From positions 56,864-120,863 of the forward strand of contig JACYLU010000007.1 in the NCBI GenBank assembly GCA_015272325.1: 64,000 nt of DNA, read 5' to 3'. Positions 33,206 through 44,794 of the stretch are shown here, piece after piece (position 1 is the stretch's first letter; each line of letters starts with the position of its first letter). A model generated the notes under the pieces. The model saw only the letters and a program-made list of their open reading frames with translations. It had not been told where the DNA came from and searched no databases. The position numbers were made by a program, and so were the translations under genes. This stretch comes from Synechococcales cyanobacterium C42_A2020_086 (GTDB taxonomy: Bacteria > Cyanobacteriota > Cyanobacteriia > Elainellales > Elainellaceae).

Positions 33206-34468
33206 ATGACCTTCACTCAAGCTAGAACCCTTGCTGCTCAAGTCCGAGCTGATTTTCCGATCCTGCATCAGGAGATCCATGGGAAACCGTTGGTTTACCT
33301 CGACAATGCGGCAACGTCTCAAAAACCGCGTGTCGTACTGGATGCTCTGCAGGAGTATTACCAGAGCTACAACTCCAACGTGCATCGCGGGGTGCATACC
33401 CTGAGCGCTAAAGCTACAGATGCCTACGAGGCGGCACGAGACAAGGTGGCGGCTTTTGTGAATGCAGCAGCCCGAGAGGAAATTATCTATACGCGCAATG
33501 CCAGTGAAGCAATCAACTTAGTGGCCTACGCCTGGGGCATGAACACGCTGCAGCCCGGCGATGAAATCATCCTGACGGTGATGGAGCACCACAGCAATCT
33601 GATCCCGTGGCAATTTGTGGCGCAAAAAACCGGAGCCGTCCTCAAGTTTGTCGAGCTGACTAAGACACAGGAACTGGATCTCGACCATTTCACCTCGCTG
33701 CTGTCGGATAAAACCAAGCTGGTAGCCGTGGTGCATGTTTCTAATACCCTGGGCTGCATTAACCCGGTGGAGGAGATGATTGCCCTCGCTCACCGCTACG
33801 GCGCGAAAGTACTGGTGGATGCTTGCCAGAGTGTGCCCCACATGCCGATTGATGTGCAGGCCATGGACTGCGACTGGCTGATTGCTTCTGGACACAAGAT
33901 GTGCGCTCCGACCGGCATAGGCTTTCTCTATGGCAAGCTCAATCTGCTGCGGGCCATGCCGCCGTTCTTGGGCGGAGGTGAGATGATTGCAGATGTGTTT
34001 CTCGATCACTCCACCTATGCAGACGTACCCCACAAGTTTGAAGCCGGAACCCCAGCCATTGCTGAAGCAATTGGACTAGGAGCCGCCGTCGATTACCTGA
34101 ACGGCATTGGTATGGATGCGATTCACGCCTACGAGCAAGAGCTGACGACCTATCTGTTTCAGCAGTTGGCTCAGCTTCCCGAGGTGCAAACCTATGGACC
34201 GCGGCCCAACTCTCGAGCCGACAATCGCGCGGCGCTAGCCTCCTTTACCACGGGCAGCGTTCATCCGCATGATCTCTCAACGATTCTCGATCAGGCAGGC
34301 ATCGCGATTCGAGCTGGTCACCACTGCACGCAGCCGCTGCATCGCTATCTGGGTGCTCAATCCACTGCCCGCGCCAGCCTCTACTTCTACAACACGCGAG
34401 ACGAAATTGATACCTTTATTGCTGCCCTAAAGGAAGCAATCGACTTCTTTGGCAGCATTTTCGGCTAG
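33206..34468 (+). CDS. sufS: Cysteine desulfurase SufS
   Basis: The 420-residue PLP enzyme supplies sulfur from cysteine. Lys231 in [12 protein letters not shown] is the PLP Schiff-base Lys, with [13 protein letters not shown] upstream as the cofactor-ring segment. Cys374 in [14 protein letters not shown] is the persulfide-carrying Cys, and its context is the SufS/NifS class II pattern. The N-terminal [18 protein letters not shown] is the family start. It ends the ftrC-sufBCDS run and is followed by a terminator. Confidence 0.97.
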   Translation: MTFTQARTLAAQVRADFPILHQEIHGKPLVYLDNAATSQKPRVVLDALQEYYQSYNSNVHRGVHTLSAKATDAYEAARDKVAAFVNAAAREEIIYTRNASEAINLVAYAWGMNTLQPGDEIILTVMEHHSNLIPWQFVAQKTGAVLKFVELTKTQELDLDHFTSLLSDKTKLVAVVHVSNTLGCINPVEEMIALAHRYGAKVLVDACQSVPHMPIDVQAMDCDWLIASGHKMCAPTGIGFLYGKLNLLRAMPPFLGGGEMIADVFLDHSTYADVPHKFEAGTPAIAEAIGLGAAVDYLNGIGMDAIHAYEQELTTYLFQQLAQLPEVQTYGPRPNSRADNRAALASFTTGSVHPHDLSTILDQAGIAIRAGHHCTQPLHRYLGAQSTARASLYFYNTRDEIDTFIAALKEAIDFFGSIFG

Positions 34469-34504
34469 AAACTATCTATCTGCCCGGTGGAATGGGTTTG
34501 CATT

Positions 34505-34530
34505 CATTAGTTGCGGCCATTAGTTGCAGC
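34505..34530. repeat. CATTAGTTGCGGC tandem duplication
   Basis: Two adjacent 13-base copies with one mismatch, between the sufS stop and the terminator. Confidence 0.75.
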
Positions 34531-34584
34531 TCGTTCTCATTCAATCTCATTTGATCATTTCGATCATCATGTAACCATGCCACA

Positions 34585-34614
34585 AGGGGTGCTGCTAACA
34601 ACACCCCTGATTTT
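34585..34614 (+). terminator. Terminator of the suf operon
   Basis: AGGGGTG and CACCCCT form a perfect seven-base stem with a ten-base loop, followed by GATTTTG. It lies about 115 bases after the sufS stop. Confidence 0.7.
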
Positions 34615-34769
34615 GTGTCGATAGCCTAGGGTGGAGAAGTGCTCTACTCTTTCACCGCCTCTCTCACTCTTTTAGCCATCGCTATCTGATGCCGATAGTG
34701 TTGATAGCTGCTGCGATAAGGCTCCCGCACCAGACTTGCCAGAACTCTGGCAAAATAGTACATATATAC

Positions 34770-35168
34770 TCAGTCTTCAGGAAGGAGCGCGACAATCTGG
34801 TTCACAAACTGCTGATGATCGACCACCGGCTTCGAGATGTAATCGTCTGCGCCGCTTTGCCGCAGGAAGTTCTCCCGATCACCCTCCATGGCATGAGCCG
34901 TCACTAAGATAATCGGTAAACTCGCCGTCTGTGGATCGGATTTCAGCATCTGGGTGATTTTGATGCCATCGACAGGTTTACCTTGGTAAATGCTGTGAGA
35001 CAGAGAGACATCCATCAAAATGATGTCCGCTTCTCTGGCTTGAGCGATCTTCATGACTTCGTCTACGTTCTCCGTATGCTTGACCTCTAATCCGCCACGT
35101 TTCGTCAGTATCTTAGAGAAAACGCGAGCGTTTATCAGGTCATCCTCCACAATTAAAACCGTTTTCAT
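34770..35168 (-). CDS. Stand-alone response regulator receiver protein
   Basis: The 132-residue product is a single CheY-like receiver. It has the acidic pair VLIVEDD, the phospho-acceptor Asp in DIILMDVSLS, LVTAHA (Thr/Ser switch), and ISKP with the conserved Lys. A short insertion after the phospho-acceptor (HSIYQGKPVDG) resembles the receivers of cyanobacterial hybrid-kinase partners. No output domain is attached, so it signals by protein contact. No kinase is adjacent. It diverges from the gyrA-like gene at 35383. Confidence 0.9.
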   Translation of the reverse strand: MKTVLIVEDDLINARVFSKILTKRGGLEVKHTENVDEVMKIAQAREADIILMDVSLSHSIYQGKPVDGIKITQMLKSDPQTASLPIILVTAHAMEGDRENFLRQSGADDYISKPVVDHQQFVNQIVALLPED

Positions 35169-35382
35169 AGCATCTACTCTACTTGCCTAATCCCAGAATG
35201 AACCATTCTTTATGCCGTTTAACGCCTTCAGCTTGATAGTCCTGTGAAATTACTGTGAAATGTACTCTTGGAGTTGCCAACCGTGATTACACCCTAGGAC
35301 AAGCTGCCTTGGATGACAACCCTATCATTCCCGCAAGCATTCCCTGAACCTATGGACTCGAACTTGGAAAGGAACGGAACTC

Positions 35383-37893
35383 ATGGCTGAACAGTTGAGC
35401 ATTCTCTCGTCAGGACAGGTTATTCCTACCGCACTCCACACCGAAGTGCAGCGGTCCTATCTGGAATATGCCATGAGCGTGATTGTCGGGCGAGCCTTGC
35501 CTGACGTGCGAGATGGTCTAAAACCCGTGCATCGCCGCATTCTCTATGCCATGCATGAGTTGGGATTGACGCCCGACCGCCCCTATCGCAAGTGCGCCCG
35601 CGTGGTTGGGGATGTGCTAGGGAAATATCACCCCCATGGTGATCAGGCAGTGTATGACGCTCTGGTGCGGATGGTGCAAGAGTTTTCTAGCCGCTATCCG
35701 CTGCTGCAGGGGCACGGCAACTTTGGCTCGGTGGACGACGATCCGCCCGCCGCCATGCGCTACACCGAAACTCGCTTGGCCTCCATTAGCCATGAGGCCA
35801 TGTTGAGCGAGATTGGCGAAGCCACCGTCGATTTTATTGGCAACTTCGATAACTCCCAGCAAGAGCCGATCGTACTGCCGGCACAGCTGCCTTTTCTGCT
35901 GCTGAATGGCTGTTCTGGCATTGCTGTGGGCATGGCAACCAACGTGCCGCCACACAATCTTGGAGAGTTGGTTGATGGACTGATTGCCCTGATCGATCGC
36001 CCTGATTTGTCCGACGACGAGCTATTCCGCTTGATCCCCGCGCCAGACTTTCCCACCGGCGGCGAAATTGTCAGCAGCCATGGCATTCGTGACGCCTACA
36101 CCACTGGACGCGGCAGCATTACCGTGCGCGGCGTTGCCACATTGGAAGAAATCTACATGGGACGGGGCCGTCATCGCCGCCTGGCGCTCGTGGTGACCGA
36201 ACTACCGTTCCAGGTCAACAAGGCCGCCTGGATTGAGAAAATTGCCGAACTCGTCAACCAGGGCCGCATCGACGGCATTGCTGACATCCGCGACGAGAGC
36301 GATCGCGAGGGCATGCGAGTCGTGATTGAATTGCGTCGAGAAGCTCAGCCAGCTCTGATTCTGGATAAGCTCTATAAACTAACACCGCTGCAAATCAACT
36401 TTGGCGTGATTCTGCTGGCGCTTGCTGATGGGCAGCCGCGTCAAATGTCGCTGCGGGAGCTGCTGCAGCACTTCCTCAGATTTCGAGAAGACACGCTAAC
36501 GCGGCAATACAGCCACGAGCTAGATAAAGCCGAGAGCCGCGCCCATGTCTTGGAAGGGCTGCTGTCTGCCCTCGATCAGCTCGATGCCATTATCGAAGTT
36601 CTGCGGCGGTCGCCCGATGGCGGCACGGCCAAAGCGGCGATGCAAGAGCAGTTTGGCTTCAGCGATCGCCAGTCTAGCGCTATTCTCAACATGCCGTTGA
36701 GCCGCCTCACCGGCTTGGAGCGGCAAAAGCTGCAGGATGAATACCAAACCCTCACAGCTCGCATGGAGGAATTGCGCAGCCTGCTGGAGAGTCGCAAAGA
36801 GCTGCTGAAATCGCTCAAGAAAGACTTGCGGGCATTGAAGCGCAAATTTGGCGATCCTCGCCGCACTCGCCTGCTGAGTCCAGAAGAGCAAGCCGAGGAA
36901 ACTGCCAAACTGGCCGAGATTGTTGCCGAAGAGGAAGCCGCCGACCAAGATGTGGTGCTGGAGTTTACCCATCGCGGCTATGTGCGCCGCTACTCTCCAA
37001 AAGCCTATCAGCGTCGTCAGGAACGGGAAGAGTCCGACGCCGCAACCGAAAGCGATTTCGCCGTGCAGGTAGAAGAGGCAACGACGGATCAGCCGCTGTT
37101 GGTGCTAACACGCAGCGGCAAAGCCTTCACCCTTTCCGTTGGCGATATTCCAGTCACCGTGCGGCAGTCGAAAGGTACTCCTCTTGTCAGCCTGTTGCCG
37201 GCCGCACTGCACGGTGCTCCAGAAACCATTGCCGCTCAGTTTGTCTTGGGAGACGACATTGAAGAATTGGATCTAATCATGCTGACGCGGCAGGGTCGGA
37301 TGAAGCGTCTGCCCTTGCAGGAATTCCAGAACCTCAGTGGACGAGGGCTAACGGCACTGAAGCTGAAGGAAGATGACGAGCTGATGTTTGCAGTTTTGGC
37401 TGCCGCCGACGAACAGCTAGTGCTTGCCACCTCTACCGGGCGCGTGCTGCGCTTCACAATCACCGATGAGCAGGTGCCAGTGATGGGACGTGCTGCCCAG
37501 GGGTTTCTGGCGCTGCGGCTGGGGAAACAAGAGCAGCTCGTAGGCTGTGTGGTGATGAACTCAGACGAGGAGCTACTGCTGTTGACAGCTCAGGGGTACA
37601 GCAAACGAGTGCCGTTGCAAGCAATCCGGCCTACGAATCGGGGCGAGCTGGGCACCTATGCGATTCAGTTCGCCACTAAAACCGATACTCTGGTTGGGAT
37701 TCTGCCGGCACTAGCGGGGGCAGAGGTCTGTCTACGAACCGACAGCGACCGCTTCCTGCGGCTCGACGTGGATCGAGTTAAGGTCTGGGGTAAGGATGGC
37801 ACCGGCGATCGCCCCTTGAAGCTGCAAAAGAAAGAAAAAGTAGCTGAGGTGTGTAGCCTGAACATTCGCGACGAAGAAGACACCGACGCCTAG
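35383..37893 (+). CDS. gyrA: Type II topoisomerase subunit A (GyrA/ParC family)
   Basis: The 836-residue protein has the breakage-reunion domain with the catalytic tyrosine Tyr127 ([10 protein letters not shown]) and [18 protein letters not shown], where Gln88 replaces the Ser83-type residue of E. coli GyrA while Asp92 keeps the Asp87-type position. A coiled-coil region (about 430-510) and six-bladed C-terminal pinwheel repeats follow ([49 protein letters not shown]). The first blade reads [11 protein letters not shown] rather than the QRRGGKG GyrA-box needed for DNA wrapping, so the product may be a ParC-like decatenating subunit rather than true gyrase. Cyanobacteria often have two such genes. 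AAAGGAA supports the start. Confidence 0.9.
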   Translation: MAEQLSILSSGQVIPTALHTEVQRSYLEYAMSVIVGRALPDVRDGLKPVHRRILYAMHELGLTPDRPYRKCARVVGDVLGKYHPHGDQAVYDALVRMVQEFSSRYPLLQGHGNFGSVDDDPPAAMRYTETRLASISHEAMLSEIGEATVDFIGNFDNSQQEPIVLPAQLPFLLLNGCSGIAVGMATNVPPHNLGELVDGLIALIDRPDLSDDELFRLIPAPDFPTGGEIVSSHGIRDAYTTGRGSITVRGVATLEEIYMGRGRHRRLALVVTELPFQVNKAAWIEKIAELVNQGRIDGIADIRDESDREGMRVVIELRREAQPALILDKLYKLTPLQINFGVILLALADGQPRQMSLRELLQHFLRFREDTLTRQYSHELDKAESRAHVLEGLLSALDQLDAIIEVLRRSPDGGTAKAAMQEQFGFSDRQSSAILNMPLSRLTGLERQKLQDEYQTLTARMEELRSLLESRKELLKSLKKDLRALKRKFGDPRRTRLLSPEEQAEETAKLAEIVAEEEAADQDVVLEFTHRGYVRRYSPKAYQRRQEREESDAATESDFAVQVEEATTDQPLLVLTRSGKAFTLSVGDIPVTVRQSKGTPLVSLLPAALHGAPETIAAQFVLGDDIEELDLIMLTRQGRMKRLPLQEFQNLSGRGLTALKLKEDDELMFAVLAAADEQLVLATSTGRVLRFTITDEQVPVMGRAAQGFLALRLGKQEQLVGCVVMNSDEELLLLTAQGYSKRVPLQAIRPTNRGELGTYAIQFATKTDTLVGILPALAGAEVCLRTDSDRFLRLDVDRVKVWGKDGTGDRPLKLQKKEKVAEVCSLNIRDEEDTDA

Positions 37894-38017
37894 GCAGAGC
37901 TGGAACAGGAAATCGGCTGAAAAGCAGAACCTGCATTTCAGTGTCCTGATTCAGGTTCGCGCTCCAGGGGAATGCTAACTCTATCCTCGAACTGTCATTC
38001 CTGGATGAACCATCGTT

Positions 38018-38052
38018 ACCTCTTGCGGATTCCAACCTCGCAAGAGGTTTCT
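38018..38052 (+). terminator. Terminator of the gyrA-like gene
   Basis: ACCTCTTGCG and CGCAAGAGGT form a perfect ten-base stem with an 11-base loop, followed by TTCT. It lies 125 bases after the stop codon. Confidence 0.75.
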
Positions 38053-38096
38053 AACTAGAGTGCACTGACTCTATGCTGCCTATGCTGAAAGCCACT

Positions 38097-39026
38097 CTAC
38101 AGCACCTCAGAGCGCAGCTTTGCCAGCGGCAAGTAGGTCAGCTTGCGCCATCCTGGCACATAGGCTCGCTTGTGAAACACATCGTAGTGGTTGCGCTCGA
38201 TCACGTCCAGAATACCGCGGTAGAGCATCAGCGCTGACCACACCGGGAAACGGGCATCGCGGCTCAGCAGACTCACGCCTTTCTCGGCTTCTGCAAAAAA
38301 ACGACGCGCTCGCTGAATTTGAAAACGCATCAGTGCTCGCCAGCGGTCATCCACCACATGGTTCAGCAGGTCTTTCTCGCTGTACTGAAACCGCTCCAGA
38401 TCTTCCAGCGGAATGTAGATGCGACCTCGCCGGGCGTCTTCCCCGACATCGCGCAAAATGTTGGTGAGCTGGTTCGCAATTCCCAGAGCAATGGCTTCTG
38501 GCTCCGGATCAGGCATCGGCTGCGCTTGAGACCACGGTGCTGAACGAGAACGAGTATCGATCCCCATTACCGGCGTCGTCATCAGCCCCACTGTACCGGC
38601 AACGCGGTAGCAGTAAAGTTCTAGCTCTTCAAAGGTTTCGTAGCGATTGCGGTACAAATCCATCCGCTGCCCGGCAATCATATCTCGAAAGGGCTGAATG
38701 CTGAGCGGAAACCGCTCCAGGGTATCCACCAGAGCTACATCCACATCCTCGATGGGATGCCCCGCAAACAGCGATTCTAGGTTGTGCTCCCACTGGTCGA
38801 GGGTGGCTTCGGTGGTTGTGTCTGCCCGCGGACCATCAACCAACTCATCCGTACGACGACACCAGACATAAATTGCCCAGATCGCTCGGCGCTTGGCTGC
38901 CGGCATTAGCAGAGTTCCCAAATAAAAGGTTTTGGAATACTCGGCTGTAATTTGGCGACAAAGCTCATAGGCATCCTCTAAAGACGCCAAGGTTGTCGTA
39001 TGGGGGGATTCAGGCAATTGCAGCAT
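38097..39026 (-). CDS. crtB: Phytoene synthase
   Basis: The ATG at 39026 (MLQLPESP) gives 309 residues. The frame can extend to a TTG at 39056, but that reaches into a tandem duplication. CrtB condenses two geranylgeranyl diphosphates to phytoene. The two Asp-rich motifs are DELVDGPRAD (about 70-79) and DVGEDARRGRIYIPLEDL (about 190-207), with the signature YCYRVAGTVGLMTTPVMG upstream of the second. It follows pds on the same strand with a 157-base gap, the usual cyanobacterial pds-crtB pair that starts carotenoid synthesis. Confidence 0.96.
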   Translation of the reverse strand: MLQLPESPHTTTLASLEDAYELCRQITAEYSKTFYLGTLLMPAAKRRAIWAIYVWCRRTDELVDGPRADTTTEATLDQWEHNLESLFAGHPIEDVDVALVDTLERFPLSIQPFRDMIAGQRMDLYRNRYETFEELELYCYRVAGTVGLMTTPVMGIDTRSRSAPWSQAQPMPDPEPEAIALGIANQLTNILRDVGEDARRGRIYIPLEDLERFQYSEKDLLNHVVDDRWRALMRFQIQRARRFFAEAEKGVSLLSRDARFPVWSALMLYRGILDVIERNHYDVFHKRAYVPGWRKLTYLPLAKLRSEVL

Positions 39027-39044
39027 TACATCGCATGAGGGTTG

Positions 39045-39072
39045 ACTTCGGAGCAATCACTTCGGAGCAATC
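39045..39072. repeat. ACTTCGGAGCAATC tandem duplication
   Basis: Two exact 14-base copies lie just upstream of crtB, in the pds-crtB spacer; a further AGCTATC doublet follows. Confidence 0.85.
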
Positions 39073-39183
39073 AGCTATCAGCTATTCTCCTATGAAGGCG
39101 CTACGAAAACAGCAATTTACGGCAATTTAGCTCTCACTATCGGCATTGGCTCCTCGGAGATCAACCAGGGATCTAGGGATCAA

Positions 39184-40614
<1,431 letters not shown>

Positions 40615-40752
40615 CTATCCTTAATGAAGTGTGTATCGACTTGACTCTCATATTATATGTTGCAATCTGTTACATTTCGAGCGGCGGCTGACTAGAATCT
40701 GGAGGAAAGATAAGCCAGAAGCCAGCTGAAACAGCAGTCCGCATCCGAGTCG

Positions 40753-40782
40753 AAACGGACTGTGTGGGAACGGACTGTGTAG
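40753..40782. repeat. 15-bp tandem duplication
   Basis: AAACGGACTGTGTGG is followed by GAACGGACTGTGTAG in the divergent spacer between pds and the SpoIID gene. Confidence 0.7.
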
Positions 40783-40856
40783 CTGTCTACCTACTTGTGC
40801 TCGATGCAGTAGCTTCTGAAATGGGTGAAATCAGCGGTGTATTGATTCTGTAAAAC

Positions 40857-41960
40857 ATGGCAAAAATTCAGGTGATTCAATTCTGCAAACGATACGCGTG
40901 GCCACTGCTGCTGAGCTTAGGGCTGTTGCAGGTCGGGGTGATTGTGCTGATGGCGCGTTTACGCCAAGCTAACTCTCCTTTAGCTTCAGTTTCAGCCGCT
41001 CCTGCTTCACCGTCGGCAGCTGTTTCTCCTCAGCCCTCTCCATTTTCAGATAGTTTTTCAGATAGCTCTCTGACCCCAACCGCCCCAACGGTAACAGCCA
41101 AAAGTGCCAGTAAATCTCAACCGCCCGCAACGTCTCAGTCCACAGCTGAATCCAGCCCAACCCTGACTGCTGAGCAACAGGCACTCAACGAGCAGTACAA
41201 GCAGTCCTTTACATCAGAACGGGCGTCGGTCGATGCTTTGGTCGAGATGCGGGTTGCGATTGCGGAGGGCGTTCCCCATTTATCGCTTGGCAGTTCCACC
41301 GACGCACCCCTGTTCGACGAAGGATATCAGCCGCTACAAACCCTAACTGCCGAAACCCGCTACACCGTACAGGCAAGCGGCAACGGTATTACTATCAACG
41401 GAACAGCACTGCCAGCGGTGTTGCTGCTAGAACCAACCCATCATGGGCTGATTTACCTCGGCGATCGAGCATATCGAGGGCGGCTGCTACTCGTGAACGA
41501 CAGCGGCAAACTCTGGGCGGTGAATTTGGTGAATTTGCGCAGCTACCTGCACAGCGTGGTGGCTAGCGAAGTGTCGCCGAGTTGGCATCCAGAAGCCCTG
41601 AAAGCGCAGGCCATTGCTGCCCGCTCCTACGCCCTCTCCTATTTTTTCAAGCCAATGAGTTCGCTGTTTCACCTAGGAGCCACCGAATATTACCAGGTCT
41701 ACAGCGGCATTGCCCGCGAAGCGCCAGAAACTAGTCAGGCGGTAGACGAAACAGCCGGTGCCTTTGTCAGCTATCGGGGAGGGGTTGTGGAGTCGCTCTA
41801 TGCAGCCTCGGATGATATTGTAGCGGAGGCCTTTCGCGGTCACGGCATGAGCCAGTTAGGCGCATTGAATTTAGCAGAACAGGGCTACACCCACGAGCAG
41901 ATTTTGGCCAACTACTATCCCCGAACTGGTATCGGACGCATTATTCAAGATTTTGAGTAA
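40857..41960 (+). CDS. SpoIID/LytB-domain protein
   Basis: The 367-residue protein has an N-terminal membrane anchor (WPLLLSLGLLQVGVIVLMA, about 15-33), a Ser/Pro/Thr-rich linker (about 40-115) and a C-terminal SpoIID domain: YRGRLLLVND, AVNLVNLRSYLHSVVASEVSPSWHPEALKAQAIAARSYAL with the catalytic Glu of SEV-type signature, and AFRGHGMSQLGALNLAEQGYTHEQILANYY. In Bacillus, SpoIID is a lytic transglycosylase that cuts denuded glycan strands; in cyanobacteria such proteins probably remodel peptidoglycan in the periplasm. It stands alone and faces rsgA convergently. Confidence 0.88.
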   Translation: MAKIQVIQFCKRYAWPLLLSLGLLQVGVIVLMARLRQANSPLASVSAAPASPSAAVSPQPSPFSDSFSDSSLTPTAPTVTAKSASKSQPPATSQSTAESSPTLTAEQQALNEQYKQSFTSERASVDALVEMRVAIAEGVPHLSLGSSTDAPLFDEGYQPLQTLTAETRYTVQASGNGITINGTALPAVLLLEPTHHGLIYLGDRAYRGRLLLVNDSGKLWAVNLVNLRSYLHSVVASEVSPSWHPEALKAQAIAARSYALSYFFKPMSSLFHLGATEYYQVYSGIAREAPETSQAVDETAGAFVSYRGGVVESLYAASDDIVAEAFRGHGMSQLGALNLAEQGYTHEQILANYYPRTGIGRIIQDFE

Positions 41961-41997
41961 GGTCAGACGGCAATCTAGCCCCTAAAAGCAACTCCTG

Positions 41998-43113
41998 CTA
42001 ATCACCTTCGGTCATCAGCTCCTCTAGGTCACGATAGAGCGTCCGCAGCACCTGTTTTTCAGTACGGCGAGAGGGGCGACGATATTTCTTGGCTTCTAGT
42101 TTTGGTTCGCTGTGGAGCTGGCCTTCGCCTTTGGTTTTGACTTTCAGCGTTGATTCTGCATCACCCGTCCGTTCTATCGCAGTTTGGTAGGCAACCGCCT
42201 CATCTAAGAAAGTCAGGTAGTGATCATAGCGTTCCCATTCACCCCGCACAGCACAGTTCGGCTCATCGCGGTGCAGGCAGTTGCTGAACTGGCAATCGTT
42301 CTCCGCAAGACGCTGGCGGGCTTCTGGAAAGTAGTGGGCTAGCTGCGTAGGCAGACAGTGCAGATCCGGCTGGTTAAAGCCAGGCGTATCCGCCAGTAAC
42401 CCACCGCTGGGCAGCTCAAATAGCTCGACGTGGCGGGTAGTGTGACGTCCTCGTCCCAGCTTGCCAGAGACCACCCCAGTGCGCAGCTCAACATCGGGAA
42501 TTAGGCGATTGATCAGGCTCGATTTGCCCACTCCCGACGGTCCCGAGATCACCGTGATCTTCTGGGTTAACTCGGCTTGCACAGACTTCAAGCCTTTGTG
42601 AGTGCGTAGACTAATCAGCAACGGCTCATAGCCCCACTGCTGTAAACGTTTGCGCCACTGCTGCTGCTCGGCAGACGAGACTAGGTCGCTTTTGTTGAGG
42701 CAAAGGCGAATGATTAGCCCAGTCGATTCTGCCTTGACTAGAAAACGACTCAACTGCAGCGGCTCCAGCGAGGGTTCCGCCAAGGAGAACACCAGCAGAA
42801 TCTGATCGACATTGGCAATCGGCGGGCGGTCTAGCTCAGTGCGACGCGGAAACACATGGGAAATGGCCCCACGGCCGCCTTCCCAGTCCGGCTCCTCTAC
42901 TATCACCCGGTCTCCGACCATCACCTGCTGCCCAATTTTTTTCAGGCGCGTGCGGCGAGTACAGAGCAGCGATACGGGCATAGCAGAGATGCCACCGGCA
43001 GAAGGGGGTTGGTCAAGCCGCACCGAATAGTAATTTGCCTGAACAGCTAGTACGGTACCCTGGAGCGTTGAGGAGTCCTCGGGTGCGAGCGAATTGCTCA
43101 ACTCATCGTCCAT
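41998..43113 (-). CDS. rsgA: Ribosome small-subunit-dependent GTPase RsgA
   Basis: The 371-residue circularly permuted GTPase helps mature the 30S subunit. The order is an OB-fold (GTVLAVQANYYSVRLD, RVIVEEPDWEGGRGAISHVFPR), then G4 (CLNKSDL), G1 (ISGPSGVGKSSLINRL), G3 (LLADTPGFNQPDL) and the zinc-binding C-terminal motif with CQFSNCLHRDEPNC. GKLGRGRHTTRH is the switch I region. A basic tail follows (EAKKYRRPSRRTEKQVLR). It is the last gene of the run grpE-dnaK-dnaJ-tusA-rsgA, 42 bases after tusA. Confidence 0.95.
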   Translation of the reverse strand: MDDELSNSLAPEDSSTLQGTVLAVQANYYSVRLDQPPSAGGISAMPVSLLCTRRTRLKKIGQQVMVGDRVIVEEPDWEGGRGAISHVFPRRTELDRPPIANVDQILLVFSLAEPSLEPLQLSRFLVKAESTGLIIRLCLNKSDLVSSAEQQQWRKRLQQWGYEPLLISLRTHKGLKSVQAELTQKITVISGPSGVGKSSLINRLIPDVELRTGVVSGKLGRGRHTTRHVELFELPSGGLLADTPGFNQPDLHCLPTQLAHYFPEARQRLAENDCQFSNCLHRDEPNCAVRGEWERYDHYLTFLDEAVAYQTAIERTGDAESTLKVKTKGEGQLHSEPKLEAKKYRRPSRRTEKQVLRTLYRDLEELMTEGD

Positions 43114-43119
43114 AGCGTC

Positions 43120-43141
43120 TCGCTCCCTGATCGCTCCCTGA
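43120..43141. repeat. TCGCTCCCTGA tandem duplication
   Basis: Two exact 11-base copies occupy the tusA-rsgA spacer. Confidence 0.8.
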
Positions 43142-43155
43142 CGGATTGCCCCAGC

Positions 43156-43413
43156 TCAACATCCTGCGACATTGGCCTCAGGGCGGCGGACTTGCAATGC
43201 AAAGAATCCCGAGCGATCCTCAATCTGCTCAATGCGGTACCCTTCCATGCGCAGGCTGTCGGGCACCTGCTCGATTGGCTCACCAGGATCGAGCCATACC
43301 TCTAGAAGGGTACCAGGCGGCAGCTTTTCTAAACGCAGTTTAGTGCGTACAAAGTTGATCGGGCAGGGGGTACCCCGCAGATCGAGAGATTCATCGGGAG
43401 CAGCAGGACTCAT
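43156..43413 (-). CDS. tusA: TusA-family sulfur carrier
   Basis: The 85-residue protein has the TusA signature [25 protein letters not shown], in which the Cys of the CP motif carries a persulfide. The second half has [14 protein letters not shown] and [10 protein letters not shown]. TusA proteins relay sulfur for tRNA thiolation, molybdopterin or cluster synthesis; the acceptor cannot be read from this sequence. It overlaps the end of dnaJ by four bases (ATGA), implying translational coupling with the chaperone genes. Confidence 0.9.
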   Translation of the reverse strand: MSPAAPDESLDLRGTPCPINFVRTKLRLEKLPPGTLLEVWLDPGEPIEQVPDSLRMEGYRIEQIEDRSGFFALQVRRPEANVAGC

Positions 43414-44528
43414 CCTCGAAATAACCCTCCCAGAAAGCCACCTTTGTTGAGACGATCGCCGCGAATTTTGGCGAGTTTCTCCAGCAACTCGCGTTCCTCG
43501 GCATTGATGCGAGTGGGAATATCAACCTGGATCGTCAGCAAATGATCACCCCGGCTAGCCGGATTGCCCAACCGCGGCACCCCACGATGCTCCAGCGTTA
43601 GCACAGTGTTGGGTTGGGTGCCTGGATTGATTGTGACTTCCACCGGACCATCTACCGTTTCTACCTCAATGCGGTCGCCCAGAATGGCCTGCAGATAGCT
43701 GATTTTAATTTCTGACAGAATATTGATGCCGTCTCGCTGAAACTTGGCATCTTCATTGACAAACAGATAGACATACAGATCTCCCGGTGGCCCGCCGCGC
43801 TGCCCTGCATCCCCTTCGCCAGAAACTCGCAGCCGAGTACCGTTGTCTACCCCCGCCGGAATCGAAATCTTCAGCTTCTTGGCCTCCTGCTTCTGCCCAC
43901 TGCCGCCGCAGACCTCACACTTGTCTTCGATCATTTGCCCACTGCCGTTACAGGTGGGACAAACCGAAACCTGCGTAAAGCTGCCAAAGGGCGTACGCGT
44001 AGCGCGACGAACTTGCCCAACACCATTACAGGTTGAGCACACCCGAGGCTGAGTACCCGGCTTTGCTCCTGAACCTCTACAGTTGGTACAGGTTTCCAGA
44101 TGGCTGATGCGAATTTCCTTTTCGCCGCCAAACACCGCTTCCCGAAAATCCAGCTTCAGCTCTAGACGAAGATCATCACCTCGCACCGGGCCCGCTCGCC
44201 GCCGAGCTTGCTGACCCATGCCCGTTGAGAAGCCGCTGAAGAAGCTTTCAAAAATATCAGCAAACCCGCCCAGATCGCTGAAGTCTTGAAATCCAGCTCC
44301 AGCAGCCGAGTTGACCCCGGCTTCACCAAAGCGGTCATAGCGAGCCTTCATCTCCGGATCCGACAGCACCTCATAGGCTCGGTTAATTTCCTTGAAACGT
44401 TCTTCTGCTCCCGCCTCTTTGTTGACGTCGGGATGGTATTTGCGAGCTAACCGGCGATAGGCCCGCTTAATTTCCTCTTTGTCTGCATTGCGCGAAACAC
44501 CAAGGAGTTCGTAGTAATCACCTGCCAT
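43410..44528 (-). CDS. dnaJ: Co-chaperone DnaJ (type I)
   Basis: The ATG at 44528 gives 372 residues; a TTG five codons upstream is less likely. Domains in order: J domain ([36 protein letters not shown] motif at about 31-33), Gly/Phe-rich linker, zinc-finger region with four CxxCxGxG-type repeats ([32 protein letters not shown]), and the C-terminal substrate-binding sandwich. It stimulates DnaK ATPase and hands over clients. It follows dnaK in the same orientation. Confidence 0.97.
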   Translation of the reverse strand: MAGDYYELLGVSRNADKEEIKRAYRRLARKYHPDVNKEAGAEERFKEINRAYEVLSDPEMKARYDRFGEAGVNSAAGAGFQDFSDLGGFADIFESFFSGFSTGMGQQARRRAGPVRGDDLRLELKLDFREAVFGGEKEIRISHLETCTNCRGSGAKPGTQPRVCSTCNGVGQVRRATRTPFGSFTQVSVCPTCNGSGQMIEDKCEVCGGSGQKQEAKKLKISIPAGVDNGTRLRVSGEGDAGQRGGPPGDLYVYLFVNEDAKFQRDGINILSEIKISYLQAILGDRIEVETVDGPVEVTINPGTQPNTVLTLEHRGVPRLGNPASRGDHLLTIQVDIPTRINAEERELLEKLAKIRGDRLNKGGFLGGLFRG

Positions 44529-44767
44529 AGAACGCTGCTTCAAGGATAGGAAGGTACAGTGGGGGACGTCACACCAAAAGAAAGGTGGAAGGAGCTAGGG
44601 ACAGCTTGAGGGTAATCATACCCGATCACCATGATTCTCCACCCACTCCTCCATCCTAAACTACTCGATCGATCAACTGATGGAGCTGAACGCCGGTTCT
44701 TTTCCACAAGTCAGGCTTGCTGCGTGTTATCGGTTCTCAGCCCATCTCAACCGTAGCTAATGGCTGC

Positions 44768-44794
44768 TAATCTACAGCCTTTAATCTACAGCCT
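44768..44794. repeat. TAATCTACAGCCT tandem duplication
   Basis: Two 13-base copies separated by one base; the second runs into the last codons of dnaK, so the dnaK stop lies within the repeat. Confidence 0.75.
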
